Below, one piece after another: positions 1-9,016 of a stretch of 64,000 nt of DNA. The translations under genes and the position numbers were made by a program. Source of the DNA: Limnospira fusiformis SAG 85.79 (GTDB lineage: Bacteria > Cyanobacteriota > Cyanobacteriia > Cyanobacteriales > Microcoleaceae); the NCBI RefSeq assembly GCF_012516315.1, contig NZ_CP051185.1, forward strand, positions 6,143,363 to 6,207,362, given 5' to 3'. The notes beneath the pieces were generated by a model, which searched no databases, was not told the origin of the DNA, and was given only the letters and a program-made list of their open reading frames with translations. Each line of letters begins with the position of its first letter. The stretch's first letter is position 1.

Positions 1-245
1 CTTTTTGGCTTGACTTGTGATATCATTTTAGATAATGGGAATAGTTGCAAAATTTTTATTTATGCAAATACTCCATTATGTAACAAATATGTCAATATAC
101 TATCATTAGCTCCCGGCACTTGTCAACCCTCAGCCATGATCTGGATGAACAATTTTTTTTAAATTGACGAAAACATCAACTTGATAAGATCAAATCAAGA
201 TTAATCAATGAATGGGCCCAAAATCAAACAAAAATCAAAGGTGAT

Positions 246-1142
246 ATGAATAATGATGTGTTGAAAACCCGCAGTGTATTGTTAGATATATGGGTGAGAT
301 TTCGTCGGGATAAAATGGCGGTAATTGGTAGCTGTGTGTTGCTACTGATTATAGTGTCTATTGTGTTGGGTCCGATGATTTATACGACACCAGCGGATCG
401 GATTGATTTTGGTAATTCTGTGTTACCTCCTAGTTGGAATCATCCCTTTGGTACTAATGATTTAGGACAAGACCAATTAGCGAGGATTCTGAGGGGTGGA
501 CGCATTTCTTTAGCGGTGGGTTTGGCGGCGATGTTAGTGGCGATCGCTTTAGGAACTGCTGTAGGTGCGATCGCCGGATTTTATGGAGGGATTTTAGATA
601 GTGTATTAATGCGATGCACGGATTTATTTTTAGCTTTACCGCAACTGCCGATTTTATTATTAGTAATTTACCTATTTCGGGAACCCATGAGAGCGATCGC
701 CGGTTCGGAAGCGGGAATTTTCATCTTAATTGTATTAGTAGTCGGGGGACTTAATTGGATGTCTGTAGCGCGGTTGGTGAGGGCGAGTTTTTTGTCAACG
801 AGAGAGATGGATTTTGTGATAGCAGCTAAGGCGATCGGGGCTAAACCTCACCGTTTAATTTTAGTTCATATTCTCCCGAATGTTCTGACTCCGATTATTG
901 TCGCAGCGACCCTATCAGTAGGAACAGCAATTATCACGGAATCAACCCTAAGTTTTCTAGGGTTAGGATTTCCCCCGGATATTCCCACCTGGGGAAGGAT
1001 GTTATATGATGCCCAAAACTACATAGAAACAGCCCCCCACATGGTTATATTCCCTGGTGCAGCTATTTTTTTAACAGTGATTAGTATCAACTATATTGGC
1101 GATGGATTACGAGATGCACTAGACCCAAAATCTCAGCTTTAA
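246..1142 (+). CDS. ABC transporter permease, DppC/OppC type
   Basis: Inner-membrane permease subunit of a peptide/nickel-type ABC importer. The protein has 298 residues, the usual size for DppC/OppC. An N-terminal hydrophobic segment lies near residues 25-45, followed by the periplasmic loop typical of the OppC N-terminal domain and a multi-helix core. The cytoplasmic loop that contacts the ATPase is clear near residues 195-225 (AAKAIGAKPHRLILVHILPN). The ATG is preceded by AAAGGTG. The partner permease, ATPase and binding protein are not downstream, so they must lie upstream of the window or elsewhere. The family is certain; the substrate cannot be told from the sequence. Confidence 0.9.
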   Translation: MNNDVLKTRSVLLDIWVRFRRDKMAVIGSCVLLLIIVSIVLGPMIYTTPADRIDFGNSVLPPSWNHPFGTNDLGQDQLARILRGGRISLAVGLAAMLVAIALGTAVGAIAGFYGGILDSVLMRCTDLFLALPQLPILLLVIYLFREPMRAIAGSEAGIFILIVLVVGGLNWMSVARLVRASFLSTREMDFVIAAKAIGAKPHRLILVHILPNVLTPIIVAATLSVGTAIITESTLSFLGLGFPPDIPTWGRMLYDAQNYIETAPHMVIFPGAAIFLTVISINYIGDGLRDALDPKSQL

Positions 1143-1242
1143 TCCTGATAATTAGCAGCCGGAAAGCGGCGTTTATGCCCAAAGATCGGTAATGAGAAAA
1201 TAGCATTTCTAACTAATTAATTTTTGGGGGTAATATCAGCAA

Positions 1243-1884
1243 ATGAGACTGTGGGATAATCAGCGAGATATCAGCCATCCTGGTTCAGTGAATGATTTAG
1301 ACAAACAAGTGATTATTGATACTGATGGTTTGGTCATATTGTATGGCAATTTTTTGACGTTGGCAGAAAGCGATCGCTTATTTGGGGAGTTGTATAAATC
1401 CATTAATTGGAGACAAGAACAGATTAAAATATTTGGGAAAATCAGACCCATACCGAGACTCACAGCTTGGTATGCAGATGAAGGTAAATCCTATACATAT
1501 TCAGGGATCGAACATCATGCACAACCCTGGAACCCGACACTTAAATCAATCAAATCCCAGGTTGAAGATATAGCGGAAGTGACTTTTAATAGTGTTCTAA
1601 TTAATCTGTATCGGGATGGAAAAGATAGTATGTCGTGGCATAGCGATGATGAACCCGAACTAGGGAAAAATCCGATAATCGCCTCAGTCAGCTTAGGGGG
1701 AACCCGTCGATTTGCTGGGAAGCACAAAATCAGCAAAGACCGGAAATTTAATATTGATTTAACCAGCGGTAGTTTGCTGTTAATGAAAGGGGAGACACAG
1801 CACTTTTGGCAACATCAAATCCCCAAAACTTCCCGGGTTGTGGAGCCGCGAATTAATTTAACTTTTAGAATGGTAAAATCATAG
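1243..1884 (+). CDS. AlkB-like 2-oxoglutarate/Fe(II) dioxygenase
   Basis: Probable oxidative demethylase that repairs alkylated bases in DNA or RNA using Fe(II), oxygen and 2-oxoglutarate. The 213-residue protein has the AlkB metal motif HxD (WHSDDEPELG, near residues 131-140), the distal His within HFWQHQIPK and the C-terminal 2-oxoglutarate motif RINLTFR. Length and motifs fit the ALKBH2/3-like bacterial group better than E. coli AlkB itself. The last ~110 bp are repeated in decayed form at 4282-4391, so this locus is the left border of a duplication. It is transcribed in the same direction as the GTPase operon downstream; a functional link to that operon is only inferred. Confidence 0.9.
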   Translation: MRLWDNQRDISHPGSVNDLDKQVIIDTDGLVILYGNFLTLAESDRLFGELYKSINWRQEQIKIFGKIRPIPRLTAWYADEGKSYTYSGIEHHAQPWNPTLKSIKSQVEDIAEVTFNSVLINLYRDGKDSMSWHSDDEPELGKNPIIASVSLGGTRRFAGKHKISKDRKFNIDLTSGSLLLMKGETQHFWQHQIPKTSRVVEPRINLTFRMVKS

Positions 1885-2209
1885 CGATTAAGATATTGGG
1901 GAGGCGATCGCCTTAACCCCCAGCCATCTCGCGCCCATCCCTCAGCTAGATTTGGGTGCTGATTTGGGCATGGGATATGAAAATTTAATTAAGAAATCCG
2001 GTTGCGGAGACTTGGGGGATATTTCGTGCTATAGTATTCGAGACAGTTTACCATTGAATATCATAGATAGATTGGCATGAACAAAAGCCAAGAAATACAG
2101 AGTATTATTGCCCAACGTCAACCTCTGGCCCAAAAGGTGGCAGACATCGAAACGGGTTTATCATCGCTGTATGGTTTGATTCCGAGTTGCGAACAAGAAG
2201 GCGATCGCT
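1775..2209 (+). repeat. Long direct repeat, copy A
   Basis: About 435 bp spanning the last ~110 bp of the AlkB-like gene, the following intergenic region and the first ~44 codons of a dynamin-like gene. It aligns with 4282-4716 at a constant offset of 2507 bp, checked at the alkB end, at the ATG and in the coding part, so no indels were seen. By-eye identity is roughly 90 percent, lowest in the alkB tail. The DUF262 gene lies between the two copies. Confidence 0.9.
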
Positions 2210-2229
2210 CCTATTTGTCAAATGGCTAA
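2077..2229 (+). pseudogene. 5' fragment of dynamin-like GTPase gene
   Basis: A 50-codon open frame starting ATG AAC AAA AGC and ending in TAA. Its first ~44 residues match the N-terminus of the intact GTPase that starts at 4584, with four or five changes (for example L21 to V, Q36 to P, R42 to G). Homology stops at about 2209, before the GTPase P-loop, so the product cannot be a working GTPase. It is the right-hand part of repeat copy A. Whether the short peptide is made is unknown. Confidence 0.85.
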
Positions 2230-2325
2230 ACCAGTAATTTAGTCGCAGTGCGATCGCTAACTTAAAGGGGATTGGAAATAACAACCCTGTGTTCTAGCCT
2301 ATCCAGTAAATCTACCCTTACTCCA

Positions 2326-4032
2326 ATGAAAGCCTCCGAAACCAAGCTACTCGCCTTTATTAAGAAGTCACCGCAGTTCGCCATCCCGATTTACCAGCGT
2401 ACCTACTCATGGACAGAAAAAGAATGTCGGGAGTTGTGGAGTGACATCCTGCGTACTGGCTCCAATGATGAAATCACTTCTCACTTTTTCGGTTCTATTG
2501 TCTATATTGAAAAAGGACTTTATCAAGTCTCTAGTCAGTCTCCCCTCCTAGTTATTGACGGACAGCAACGCCTAACCACAGTAACATTAATAATTGCAGC
2601 CCTGGCGAATGCCCTGGGGGACACTGAACCCGTGGAAGGGTTTTCCCCGCGCAAATTGCGAAACTATTATTTGCTTAATCCAGAAGAGGATGGAGAAAAA
2701 CACTATAAGCTGATTCTCTCGCAAACTGATAAATCTTCATTGATTGCCATTCTCGACCAAGACCAGCAGCCCAAAGACTCTTCTATCCGGGTTACACAAA
2801 ATTTCAGTCTATTTGAGTCACTCATTAAGGAGTCTCAAAACCATCTGGAGACTATCTGTAAAGGATTAGCGAAATTACTGGTGGTAGATGTTGCCCTGAG
2901 CCGTGAACAGGACAATCCCCAACTGATTTTTGAGAGTATGAACTCCACGGGTCGTGAGTTAACCCAAGCAGACTTAATCCGTAATTACATTCTGATGGGA
3001 CTTGAACCCGAACTTCAAACCAGGCTTTATGAGAAGTATTGGCGACTTATGGAAGTGGAGTTTGGACAGGAGGCTTATGGAGAACAATTCGATAGTTTTA
3101 TTCGCCATTTTTTGACGGTAAAAACTGGTAGTATTCCTAAGCAAAGTGCCGTGTATGAAAAGTTTAAAACTTATTCAAGAGAGCCACAAGTTGCTCAAGC
3201 GGGTGTGGAGGCGTTGGTCAAGGATATTCATACCTTTGCTCGGTACTACTGTGCGATGGCTTTGGGTTATGAGCAGAACCCGGAACTTAAACTAGCCTTT
3301 CAAGACCTGCAAGAATTAAGGGTAGATGTAACTTACCCATTCCTCTTAGAGCTGTATCATGATTATGCTTCAGGTGAGTTGCCTATAACAGATTTTTTGC
3401 AAGCGGTTAGACTGGTGGAATCTTATGTTTTTCGCCGTGCGATTTGTGGTATTCCTGCTAATTCATTAAACAAAACTTTTGCTAACTTTACGAAAGCCAT
3501 CAAAAAAGATCGCTATCTCGAAAGCATTCAGACTAATTTTCTGGTACTGCCGTCTTATCGACGGTTTCCTAATGATGATGAATTTAAGCGATCGCTGCAA
3601 ACCAAAGACCTTTATAATGTTCGCCATTACAATTACTGGCTGCGACGGTTGGAAAATCACGATCGCAAAGAACGAGTAGCAGTAGATGAATACACCATTG
3701 AACATATTATGCCCCAGAATAAAAATCTTTCTCCTGCATGGAAGGATTCACTGGGTCCAGACTGGCAACGTATTCACAAAACTTATTTGCATACCCTGGG
3801 AAATCTAACCCTGACTGCATACAACTCGAAATATAGTGATAAATCCTTTCTTGAGAAGCGTGATATGGAAAAAGGCTTTAAAGAAAGTCCCTTGAAGTTG
3901 AATCAAGGGTTGGGACAGATTGAGCAGTGGGATGAAAATGCTATTCTCCAACGAGCAGAACGACTCTCTCAAATGGCGCTAGATGTTTGGATTGCGCCAA
4001 AATTAGAATATGATGTGCTTGATGGTGATTAA
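2326..4032 (+). CDS. GmrSD-like DUF262/DUF1524 nuclease, C-terminally truncated
   Basis: Single-chain relative of GmrS-GmrD and SspE-type enzymes, which cut modified phage DNA in an NTP-dependent way. The N-terminal DUF262 domain has the motifs QRTYSW (about residues 24-29) and DGQQRLTT (about 78-85). The C-terminal DUF1524 HNH-type domain shows IEHIMPQ near residue 458 and the asparagine-rich TLGNLTLTAYNSKYSDKSF near 490-508. I chose the ATG at 2326 because MKASETKLLAFIKKSPQF is the usual family N-terminus; a TTG at 2272 would extend the frame by 18 residues but sits too close to its purine run. The frame stops at 4032, and a DUF5655-like tail follows in another frame, so the enzyme has lost its terminal domain. 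It may be impaired. Confidence 0.85.
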   Translation: MKASETKLLAFIKKSPQFAIPIYQRTYSWTEKECRELWSDILRTGSNDEITSHFFGSIVYIEKGLYQVSSQSPLLVIDGQQRLTTVTLIIAALANALGDTEPVEGFSPRKLRNYYLLNPEEDGEKHYKLILSQTDKSSLIAILDQDQQPKDSSIRVTQNFSLFESLIKESQNHLETICKGLAKLLVVDVALSREQDNPQLIFESMNSTGRELTQADLIRNYILMGLEPELQTRLYEKYWRLMEVEFGQEAYGEQFDSFIRHFLTVKTGSIPKQSAVYEKFKTYSREPQVAQAGVEALVKDIHTFARYYCAMALGYEQNPELKLAFQDLQELRVDVTYPFLLELYHDYASGELPITDFLQAVRLVESYVFRRAICGIPANSLNKTFANFTKAIKKDRYLESIQTNFLVLPSYRRFPNDDEFKRSLQTKDLYNVRHYNYWLRRLENHDRKERVAVDEYTIEHIMPQNKNLSPAWKDSLGPDWQRIHKTYLHTLGNLTLTAYNSKYSDKSFLEKRDMEKGFKESPLKLNQGLGQIEQWDENAILQRAERLSQMALDVWIAPKLEYDVLDGD

Positions 4033-4234
4033 CTTAACCCTCAGAAATCAGGTTACACGATACAAGATCACCCCTATAATTAATGACCCCAAGGCAATTT
4101 GCCGAGATGTATCCGGTGTGGGGCGATGGGGAAATGGGGATGTTGAACTTGGTATCAAATCTCTTGATGAATTGCCCTATGTTTTATGGTTGGTGAGGCA
4201 ATCCCTAGAAAAACAAATGGGAGAATTAGAGTAG
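4033..4234 (+). pseudogene. Relic of DUF5655-like C-terminal domain of the DUF262 protein
   Basis: In the frame one base on from the DUF262 gene, residues such as DPKAICRDVSGVGRWGNGDV followed by SLDELPYVLWLVRQS resemble the end of the DUF5655 domain that usually closes full-length DUF262/DUF1524 proteins. Only ~55 residues remain, so a deletion plus a frameshift separated it from the nuclease gene. The stop TAG is at 4232-4234. The domain assignment is from remembered family patterns. Confidence 0.6.
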
Positions 4235-4281
4235 ATGATTTAAACTCAGTATACGGGGGATTTGGTATCGGATATCTGGCG

Positions 4282-4391
4282 TGCTGTTGATGAAAGGTGA
4301 AATGCAGAACCTTTGGCAATATCAAATCCTCAAAACTTCCCAAGTTGTGTAACCCCGAATTAATTGAACTTTTAGAATGGTAAAATCATAG
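4282..4391 (+). pseudogene. 3' fragment of AlkB-like gene
   Basis: Decayed copy of the last ~35 codons of the AlkB-like gene at 1243-1884. The region translates as LLMKGEMQNLWQYQILKTSQ and then stops early, where the intact gene continues to the RINLTFR motif. It lacks the HxD metal motif and any start, and is only a marker of the duplication border. Confidence 0.8.
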
Positions 4392-4716
4392 CGATTAAGA
4401 TATTGGGGAGGCGATCGCCTTAGTCCCAAACAATCTCGCGCCCATCTCTCAACTAGATTTAGGTGCTGATTTCAGCATGGGATATGAAAATTTAATTAAG
4501 AAATCCGGTTTCGGAGACTTGGGGGATATTTTGTGCTATAGTATCCCGAAAAGTTTACCATTGAATATCATGGATAGATTGGCATGAACAAAAGCCAAGA
4601 AATACAGAGTATTATTGCCCAACGTCAACCTCTGGCCCAAAAGCTGGCAGACATCGAAACCGGTTTATCATCGCTGTATGGTTTGATTCAGAGTTGCGAA
4701 CAAGAACGCGATCGCC
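4282..4716 (+). repeat. Long direct repeat, copy B
   Basis: Partner of 1775-2209 at a constant 2507-bp offset. It holds a decayed alkB tail (4282-about 4391), the leader and promoter region, and the true start of the dynamin-like gene. The alkB tail carries an in-frame stop after residues LKTSQVV, so copy B is the degenerate one at that end, while copy A is the broken one at the dynamin end. This is the arrangement expected if a segment carrying the DUF262 gene entered by recombination between homologous flanks. Confidence 0.9.
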
Positions 4717-6755
4717 AGCTTGAATATTGGTCGGGGAATACGGCAACCCAGGAAAAACTCCGAAATCTGGATTTTGCCCAATTTGAGCAAATTGCCCGTT
4801 CTTCTCTCGCATCATTGCACCGACTCCAGGGCAGATTTTCCCGCCAAACCCTTAATATTGGGGTGATTGGGCGCATGGGACAAGGGAAAAGCACCTTGTT
4901 GCAGAGTTTAAGTGGGCTGACAAATGACGTGATTCCGGCAATGCAGGGGAAGGCTTGCACGGCAGCGCGTAGCACCATTTTTCATCAACCCAGAAATTCC
5001 ACCACCGCCGAAATTCAATTTCACGATCGCGAGTCTTTTTTAAAAGAGGTGATTATTCCCTACTACGAGAAACTCGGATTGACCCCCGTGCCGCGTTCTT
5101 TTGAAGAGTTTGCCCATAGCGAGATTCCCACTTTACCCACTAAGGCGGATCAAACGGACATTAACATTTATAACCGCTTGAAAGACGATTATCATATCCA
5201 TGCTAAGAAATATCAAGAATACTTGGGGAGGGGTTCTTTAACTGTTCAAGACGAGTCACAGATTTCTGATTATGTAGCGTCAAAATATAATCGGGACTAT
5301 CAACTAACTAACCATCAATGTTTGGCGGTTAAGCACGTTAAAATATCTTGTCGGTTTCCCCTGGATGAAATAGGGGCGATCGCTCTAGTAGATGTTCCCG
5401 GCTTAGGGGATTTCCGCTTAGGAGATGAGAGTTTAGTGATTGAAGCCCTCGCTCAAGAAGTGGATTTTATTCTGTTTATTCGCAAACCTTCCAAAGACCG
5501 GGCAAACTTCGAGCAGAATGATACACAATTATATGCTTTGGCGAATAAAGCCTTAAACGATTTGCCCTCTCGGTCTATATTGGTACTGAATGCGGATAGC
5601 AATGGGGAAAATCAGGAAAGTTGCCTTTCTCTGAAACGGGATATTGATTCTGAAACGGTGAAAATGCCGGTGTTAGATTGTGTGATTGCTGACTGTTCTT
5701 CCCAGGAAGAAGCAAATAACAAAGTGCTTCAGGCGGTTCTGGATAATCTGCGATCGAATGTGACGCAACTAGACCGGAATTATACCCAACAAAAAATCAC
5801 CGATTTGCAAGCCAGCCTCACCGAATTAAAGCAGCAATTGCAACTAGCCCAGGGAATCTTACCAGATATCGATGAAGATGAAATAGCCAATGAGTATGAG
5901 GATTTATTTGAGGAATTTTGGGAGAATATAACCAATGAAATGACCGATTTGCAAAAGGAACTGATTAAAACTCGCGAAGACCAAGATGAAAACCTAAAAA
6001 CTCAAATTGAAACGGTACTGGAAGCCTGTCGGAAAGTGGAAATGCCGACGATTGAAGAAATAGAGAAACGTCGGAACCGACTGGAATCTTACGCCAGCAC
6101 TTACAGTGAATATTTGATAGAAATGAGAACCAATCTATCGCTCAAATTCCTGGACATGGATAAAGGATTGAAAAAAACCATTGAACGCACCAAAAATAAA
6201 GTGGCTGCTGTTTTAGTGGAAAAATGCAATTTAGGTGGGCTGGCAAAAGTTAGTGGGGAAGAGTTTTTGGCGGAAGTTGCTAGTCAAATTCCCCCAGACT
6301 ATACGGAACTGAAAAAAGGGTTTGAGATTCTCTCAGAATTTAATCTCTCTTATCGAGGATTAATTCAGCATCGGATTCGCTTGCAATTGGATCCGTTAAC
6401 CCCGGATAAAACCGCAGGATTGAAAACAGAAGGTGTGAAGGCTCAAGATATTTTAGATACCTTAAACGAACTGTATCAACAAACAATTTACAATTGTGAA
6501 GATGCTTTGAAGGGATTTTTATCTGAACCGAGCCAAGCCTCTTTTGCTATAGTAGAAGAGTTTGCCGATCGCGTTCTCCGAGCCAAAAGCGCCAAGAAGG
6601 AATGGAAACGATTTTTGCGCCGCAAGCGGGGTCAGATTTGGGAAGATTTTGATAACCTGCAAAAACAAAGTAATGCCAGTCAAAAATGGTCAAGACTTTT
6701 AGAGTCTGCTTATGGTCATATCGATGACTTAGAAGCATCCTTAAATAATTTGTAG
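4584..6755 (+). CDS. Dynamin-like large GTPase
   Basis: The 723-residue protein looks like a bacterial dynamin-superfamily GTPase. A helical N-terminus (1-85) precedes the GTPase domain with P-loop GRMGQGKSTLL (about 96-106), switch/G3 motif DVPGLGD (about 270-276) and a G4-like NADS (about 335-338, where NKxD is usual). From ~400 to the end it is strongly helical and charged, as expected for a stalk or coiled coil. I see no transmembrane segment, so membrane contact, if any, would be peripheral or through the partner at 7802. It starts inside repeat copy B and is followed 39 bp later by a second GTPase gene. Members of this class act in membrane remodelling or in anti-phage systems; its role here is inferred from context. 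Confidence 0.8.
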   Translation: MNKSQEIQSIIAQRQPLAQKLADIETGLSSLYGLIQSCEQERDRQLEYWSGNTATQEKLRNLDFAQFEQIARSSLASLHRLQGRFSRQTLNIGVIGRMGQGKSTLLQSLSGLTNDVIPAMQGKACTAARSTIFHQPRNSTTAEIQFHDRESFLKEVIIPYYEKLGLTPVPRSFEEFAHSEIPTLPTKADQTDINIYNRLKDDYHIHAKKYQEYLGRGSLTVQDESQISDYVASKYNRDYQLTNHQCLAVKHVKISCRFPLDEIGAIALVDVPGLGDFRLGDESLVIEALAQEVDFILFIRKPSKDRANFEQNDTQLYALANKALNDLPSRSILVLNADSNGENQESCLSLKRDIDSETVKMPVLDCVIADCSSQEEANNKVLQAVLDNLRSNVTQLDRNYTQQKITDLQASLTELKQQLQLAQGILPDIDEDEIANEYEDLFEEFWENITNEMTDLQKELIKTREDQDENLKTQIETVLEACRKVEMPTIEEIEKRRNRLESYASTYSEYLIEMRTNLSLKFLDMDKGLKKTIERTKNKVAAVLVEKCNLGGLAKVSGEEFLAEVASQIPPDYTELKKGFEILSEFNLSYRGLIQHRIRLQLDPLTPDKTAGLKTEGVKAQDILDTLNELYQQTIYNCEDALKGFLSEPSQASFAIVEEFADRVLRAKSAKKEWKRFLRRKRGQIWEDFDNLQKQSNASQKWSRLLESAYGHIDDLEASLNNL

Positions 6756-6794
6756 AACCATCAAAAAACCAGAGTAACTTTGTGAGGATAGTCA

Positions 6795-7790
6795 ATGACA
6801 TCTGTTTGGAAAAACCCATTTCGCCAGGAACTACAAAAGCTAAATGTCACCATGCTGGGGCCGGGTGGTGTAGGTAAAACTAGCTTACTAGCAGCCATGT
6901 ATGACCAGTTTGATAACGTCAGTCAGGATTTACAACTGCTGGCTGTAGGACAAAGTAAATTTGAGTTAGATACAAGACTCAAAGAACTTAAAAGTATGGT
7001 GGAATCCAGCAGTAGTATTAAAGTGCAAGATGGGGTTAGCGGAACGAAAAGTAAACCCCGATCATTTAAGTTTGAGTTTGGACAAACCGGAACTGCTCCA
7101 GTTTTAGAAATTAATTTCCAAGATTATCCAGGAGGATGGTTAGAAGAAGATGAACACAAAAACAAGGTGAAAGACTTGATTCGAGACTCGGTAGCGGTGT
7201 TGATTCCTATTAATACCCCCCCTTTAATGGAAAGGGAGGGAAAATACCATGAGAAGTTTAATCAGCCAACCCAATTAAATGATCTGTTCAAAAATATCTA
7301 CAAGGATTTAGATTCACCCCGTCTGGTAATCCTGGCACCGGTCAAATGTGAAAAATACATTAAAAACCCCCCAGAGTTATTTAGAAAGGTGAGAGAGGGT
7401 TATCAGAAAATGCTGAATCAGTTTGCCAGTGAGAACTTATTGCCAAAAGTGGCGGTGGCGATTACGCCAGTACAAACCGTTGGCAGTGTAGTATTTTCAC
7501 GATTTGAAGAAATTGATGAACAGCCAATTTTTTACTATCGAAAACCACAGCCAACCGACCCCTATCAGCCGCAAAATACGGAAGTTCCTTTACGGTATCT
7601 ATTGCGGTTTTTGCTGAAATTACATCTGGATAGGAGACGGGCTTCTATATTCACCATAATTCCCGATTTTTTGGGTCAACAGGTGGGGCTGTCAAATAAT
7701 GAGCGGCTGATCAATGCGGTGAGTCGCTTTGCGGAACCGAGAAACGATGAAGCGGAGATTGTTCAAGGAATAGAGTGGTTGAAACTATAA
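6795..7790 (+). CDS. Small P-loop GTPase of the dynamin-like operon
   Basis: The 331-residue protein has a P-loop near the N-terminus (GPGGVGKTSLL, about residues 22-32), a DxxG-like element in the context FQDYPGGW (about 108-115), and a possible base-specificity motif LAPVKCEKY. This fits a TRAFAC-class GTPase, similar in layout to the so-called double-GTPase (DO-GTPase) partners of predicted conflict systems; that subfamily name is a recollection, not a search result. The C-terminal third is helical and has no motif I recognise. It lies 39 bp after the dynamin-like gene and just before the membrane protein, so the three genes look like one operon. It probably works as a switch paired with the larger GTPase. 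Confidence 0.7.
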   Translation: MTSVWKNPFRQELQKLNVTMLGPGGVGKTSLLAAMYDQFDNVSQDLQLLAVGQSKFELDTRLKELKSMVESSSSIKVQDGVSGTKSKPRSFKFEFGQTGTAPVLEINFQDYPGGWLEEDEHKNKVKDLIRDSVAVLIPINTPPLMEREGKYHEKFNQPTQLNDLFKNIYKDLDSPRLVILAPVKCEKYIKNPPELFRKVREGYQKMLNQFASENLLPKVAVAITPVQTVGSVVFSRFEEIDEQPIFYYRKPQPTDPYQPQNTEVPLRYLLRFLLKLHLDRRRASIFTIIPDFLGQQVGLSNNERLINAVSRFAEPRNDEAEIVQGIEWLKL

Positions 7791-7801
7791 GAGGATTAAA
7801 C

Positions 7802-8938
7802 ATGGATACTTATGTACAAAGCCGTGGGATTTCTAAAGACTACTGCTGGTTAGATCAAAATCAAAGGAAAATTTCCGATCTGCCGGAGAATTTTAAGCGA
7901 ATGCTAAAAATGGTGGATGGGGATTATTTTTCCCTGGTGATTTATCGTGCCAATGGTCAGTTATCTTTGTTGGTTACGGCGTTGAAATCGCAAAATCGCA
8001 TCGATAACCAAACTCGAAAAATTTGTAATTCGGTTGTGTGGGCGGGCTGGGTTGGTCAAGATTCTGATGAAGCCATATTGCGATCGCTTGCGATTCAAGC
8101 ATTAAATGGGGAGTTAGCGGCGAAAGTCGATCCAGCGGTTATTTCGGAAAATAATGCTCAAGGATTTACGGTAAACTTCGACCTCTTAAAACCTAAGAAT
8201 ATTGGCGTTGTGTCCGTGCAAAATAACCCGGCTGATTCGGAGAAAATCGGCAACTTATCCGCCCTAAAAGATGAGCTAATTGGCGACCTGAAAAAATATG
8301 CTTTGCCGAAACATGACGGGATGTTAGTTGTAGTTGGCTCAACGGTCTCGAAATCCAGCCTTGAAGAAGAGCGAGTTTGGCGAGGTTTGTCGGATCAAAT
8401 TTCTGATGATAGCTGGATAGACTTGGCTGGGGAGGATGATAAAAGTGACAACTTTCGCCGTCAATCTTCTTCTTCTAATCGTGATACTAATATATCTTCA
8501 AAGCCCGAAAAATCGAAATCTGGAACTGCTTCTACGCCTTCTTCGGGTTTACCGAAATCTTTTTCGGCCTCTCGAAGAAGTGATCAAAGAACTCCAGAAG
8601 ATTCTCCCCTGAAAAAATGGATGCCGATTATTATCGCTTTTGTAATCGGTTCATTAATTGGGATAGTTGGACATTACCTATACCACACTAATATCCCCAA
8701 TAGGCAAAGATCTCAAATTGAACAAAATCAAAAAATAATTGATGGTCAGCAAGAAACGATTGACCAAAATAAAGGAAAAATTGATCAACAGAACGACACG
8801 ATCGCCCAAAACGCAGAAACCATCAAAAATGAAGAAAAACTCATCAAAGAAATGCTAGATTATCTAAATGAATTTACCCAAAAAGGTTCACCCTTAATCA
8901 AGCGTGTTGAGGAGTTGGTCGATAAAATTCAAAAATAA
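7802..8938 (+). CDS. Membrane-anchored coiled-coil partner of the GTPases
   Basis: The 378-residue protein has an N-terminal globular part (1 to about 205, beginning MDTYVQSRGISKDYCWL), a Ser/Pro/Lys-rich linker (about 215-270), one transmembrane helix (about 274-295, MPIIIAFVIGSLIGIVGHYL) and a C-terminal coiled coil rich in Gln, Asn, Ile and Lys. The ATG at 7802 follows AGAGG; a GTG at 7775 would overlap the previous gene. Topology suggests a cytoplasmic N-terminal domain tethered to the membrane with the coiled coil outside, or the reverse. I recognise the YVQSRG-type N-terminus as recurring beside such GTPases but know no activity for it. It is a candidate membrane effector or anchor of the system. 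Confidence 0.65.
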   Translation: MDTYVQSRGISKDYCWLDQNQRKISDLPENFKRMLKMVDGDYFSLVIYRANGQLSLLVTALKSQNRIDNQTRKICNSVVWAGWVGQDSDEAILRSLAIQALNGELAAKVDPAVISENNAQGFTVNFDLLKPKNIGVVSVQNNPADSEKIGNLSALKDELIGDLKKYALPKHDGMLVVVGSTVSKSSLEEERVWRGLSDQISDDSWIDLAGEDDKSDNFRRQSSSSNRDTNISSKPEKSKSGTASTPSSGLPKSFSASRRSDQRTPEDSPLKKWMPIIIAFVIGSLIGIVGHYLYHTNIPNRQRSQIEQNQKIIDGQQETIDQNKGKIDQQNDTIAQNAETIKNEEKLIKEMLDYLNEFTQKGSPLIKRVEELVDKIQK

Positions 8939-9016
8939 ATAACCGCCAGACATTTAAGGGCGATCGCAGTAACTTTCGTTGCTCAGTTTAGGGTTGCTAT
9001 ATTCTCATGTTAAATG

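Noticed and set aside
3466..3705. Minus-strand frame inside the DUF262 gene
   Set aside because: Shadow of the conserved nuclease coding sequence.
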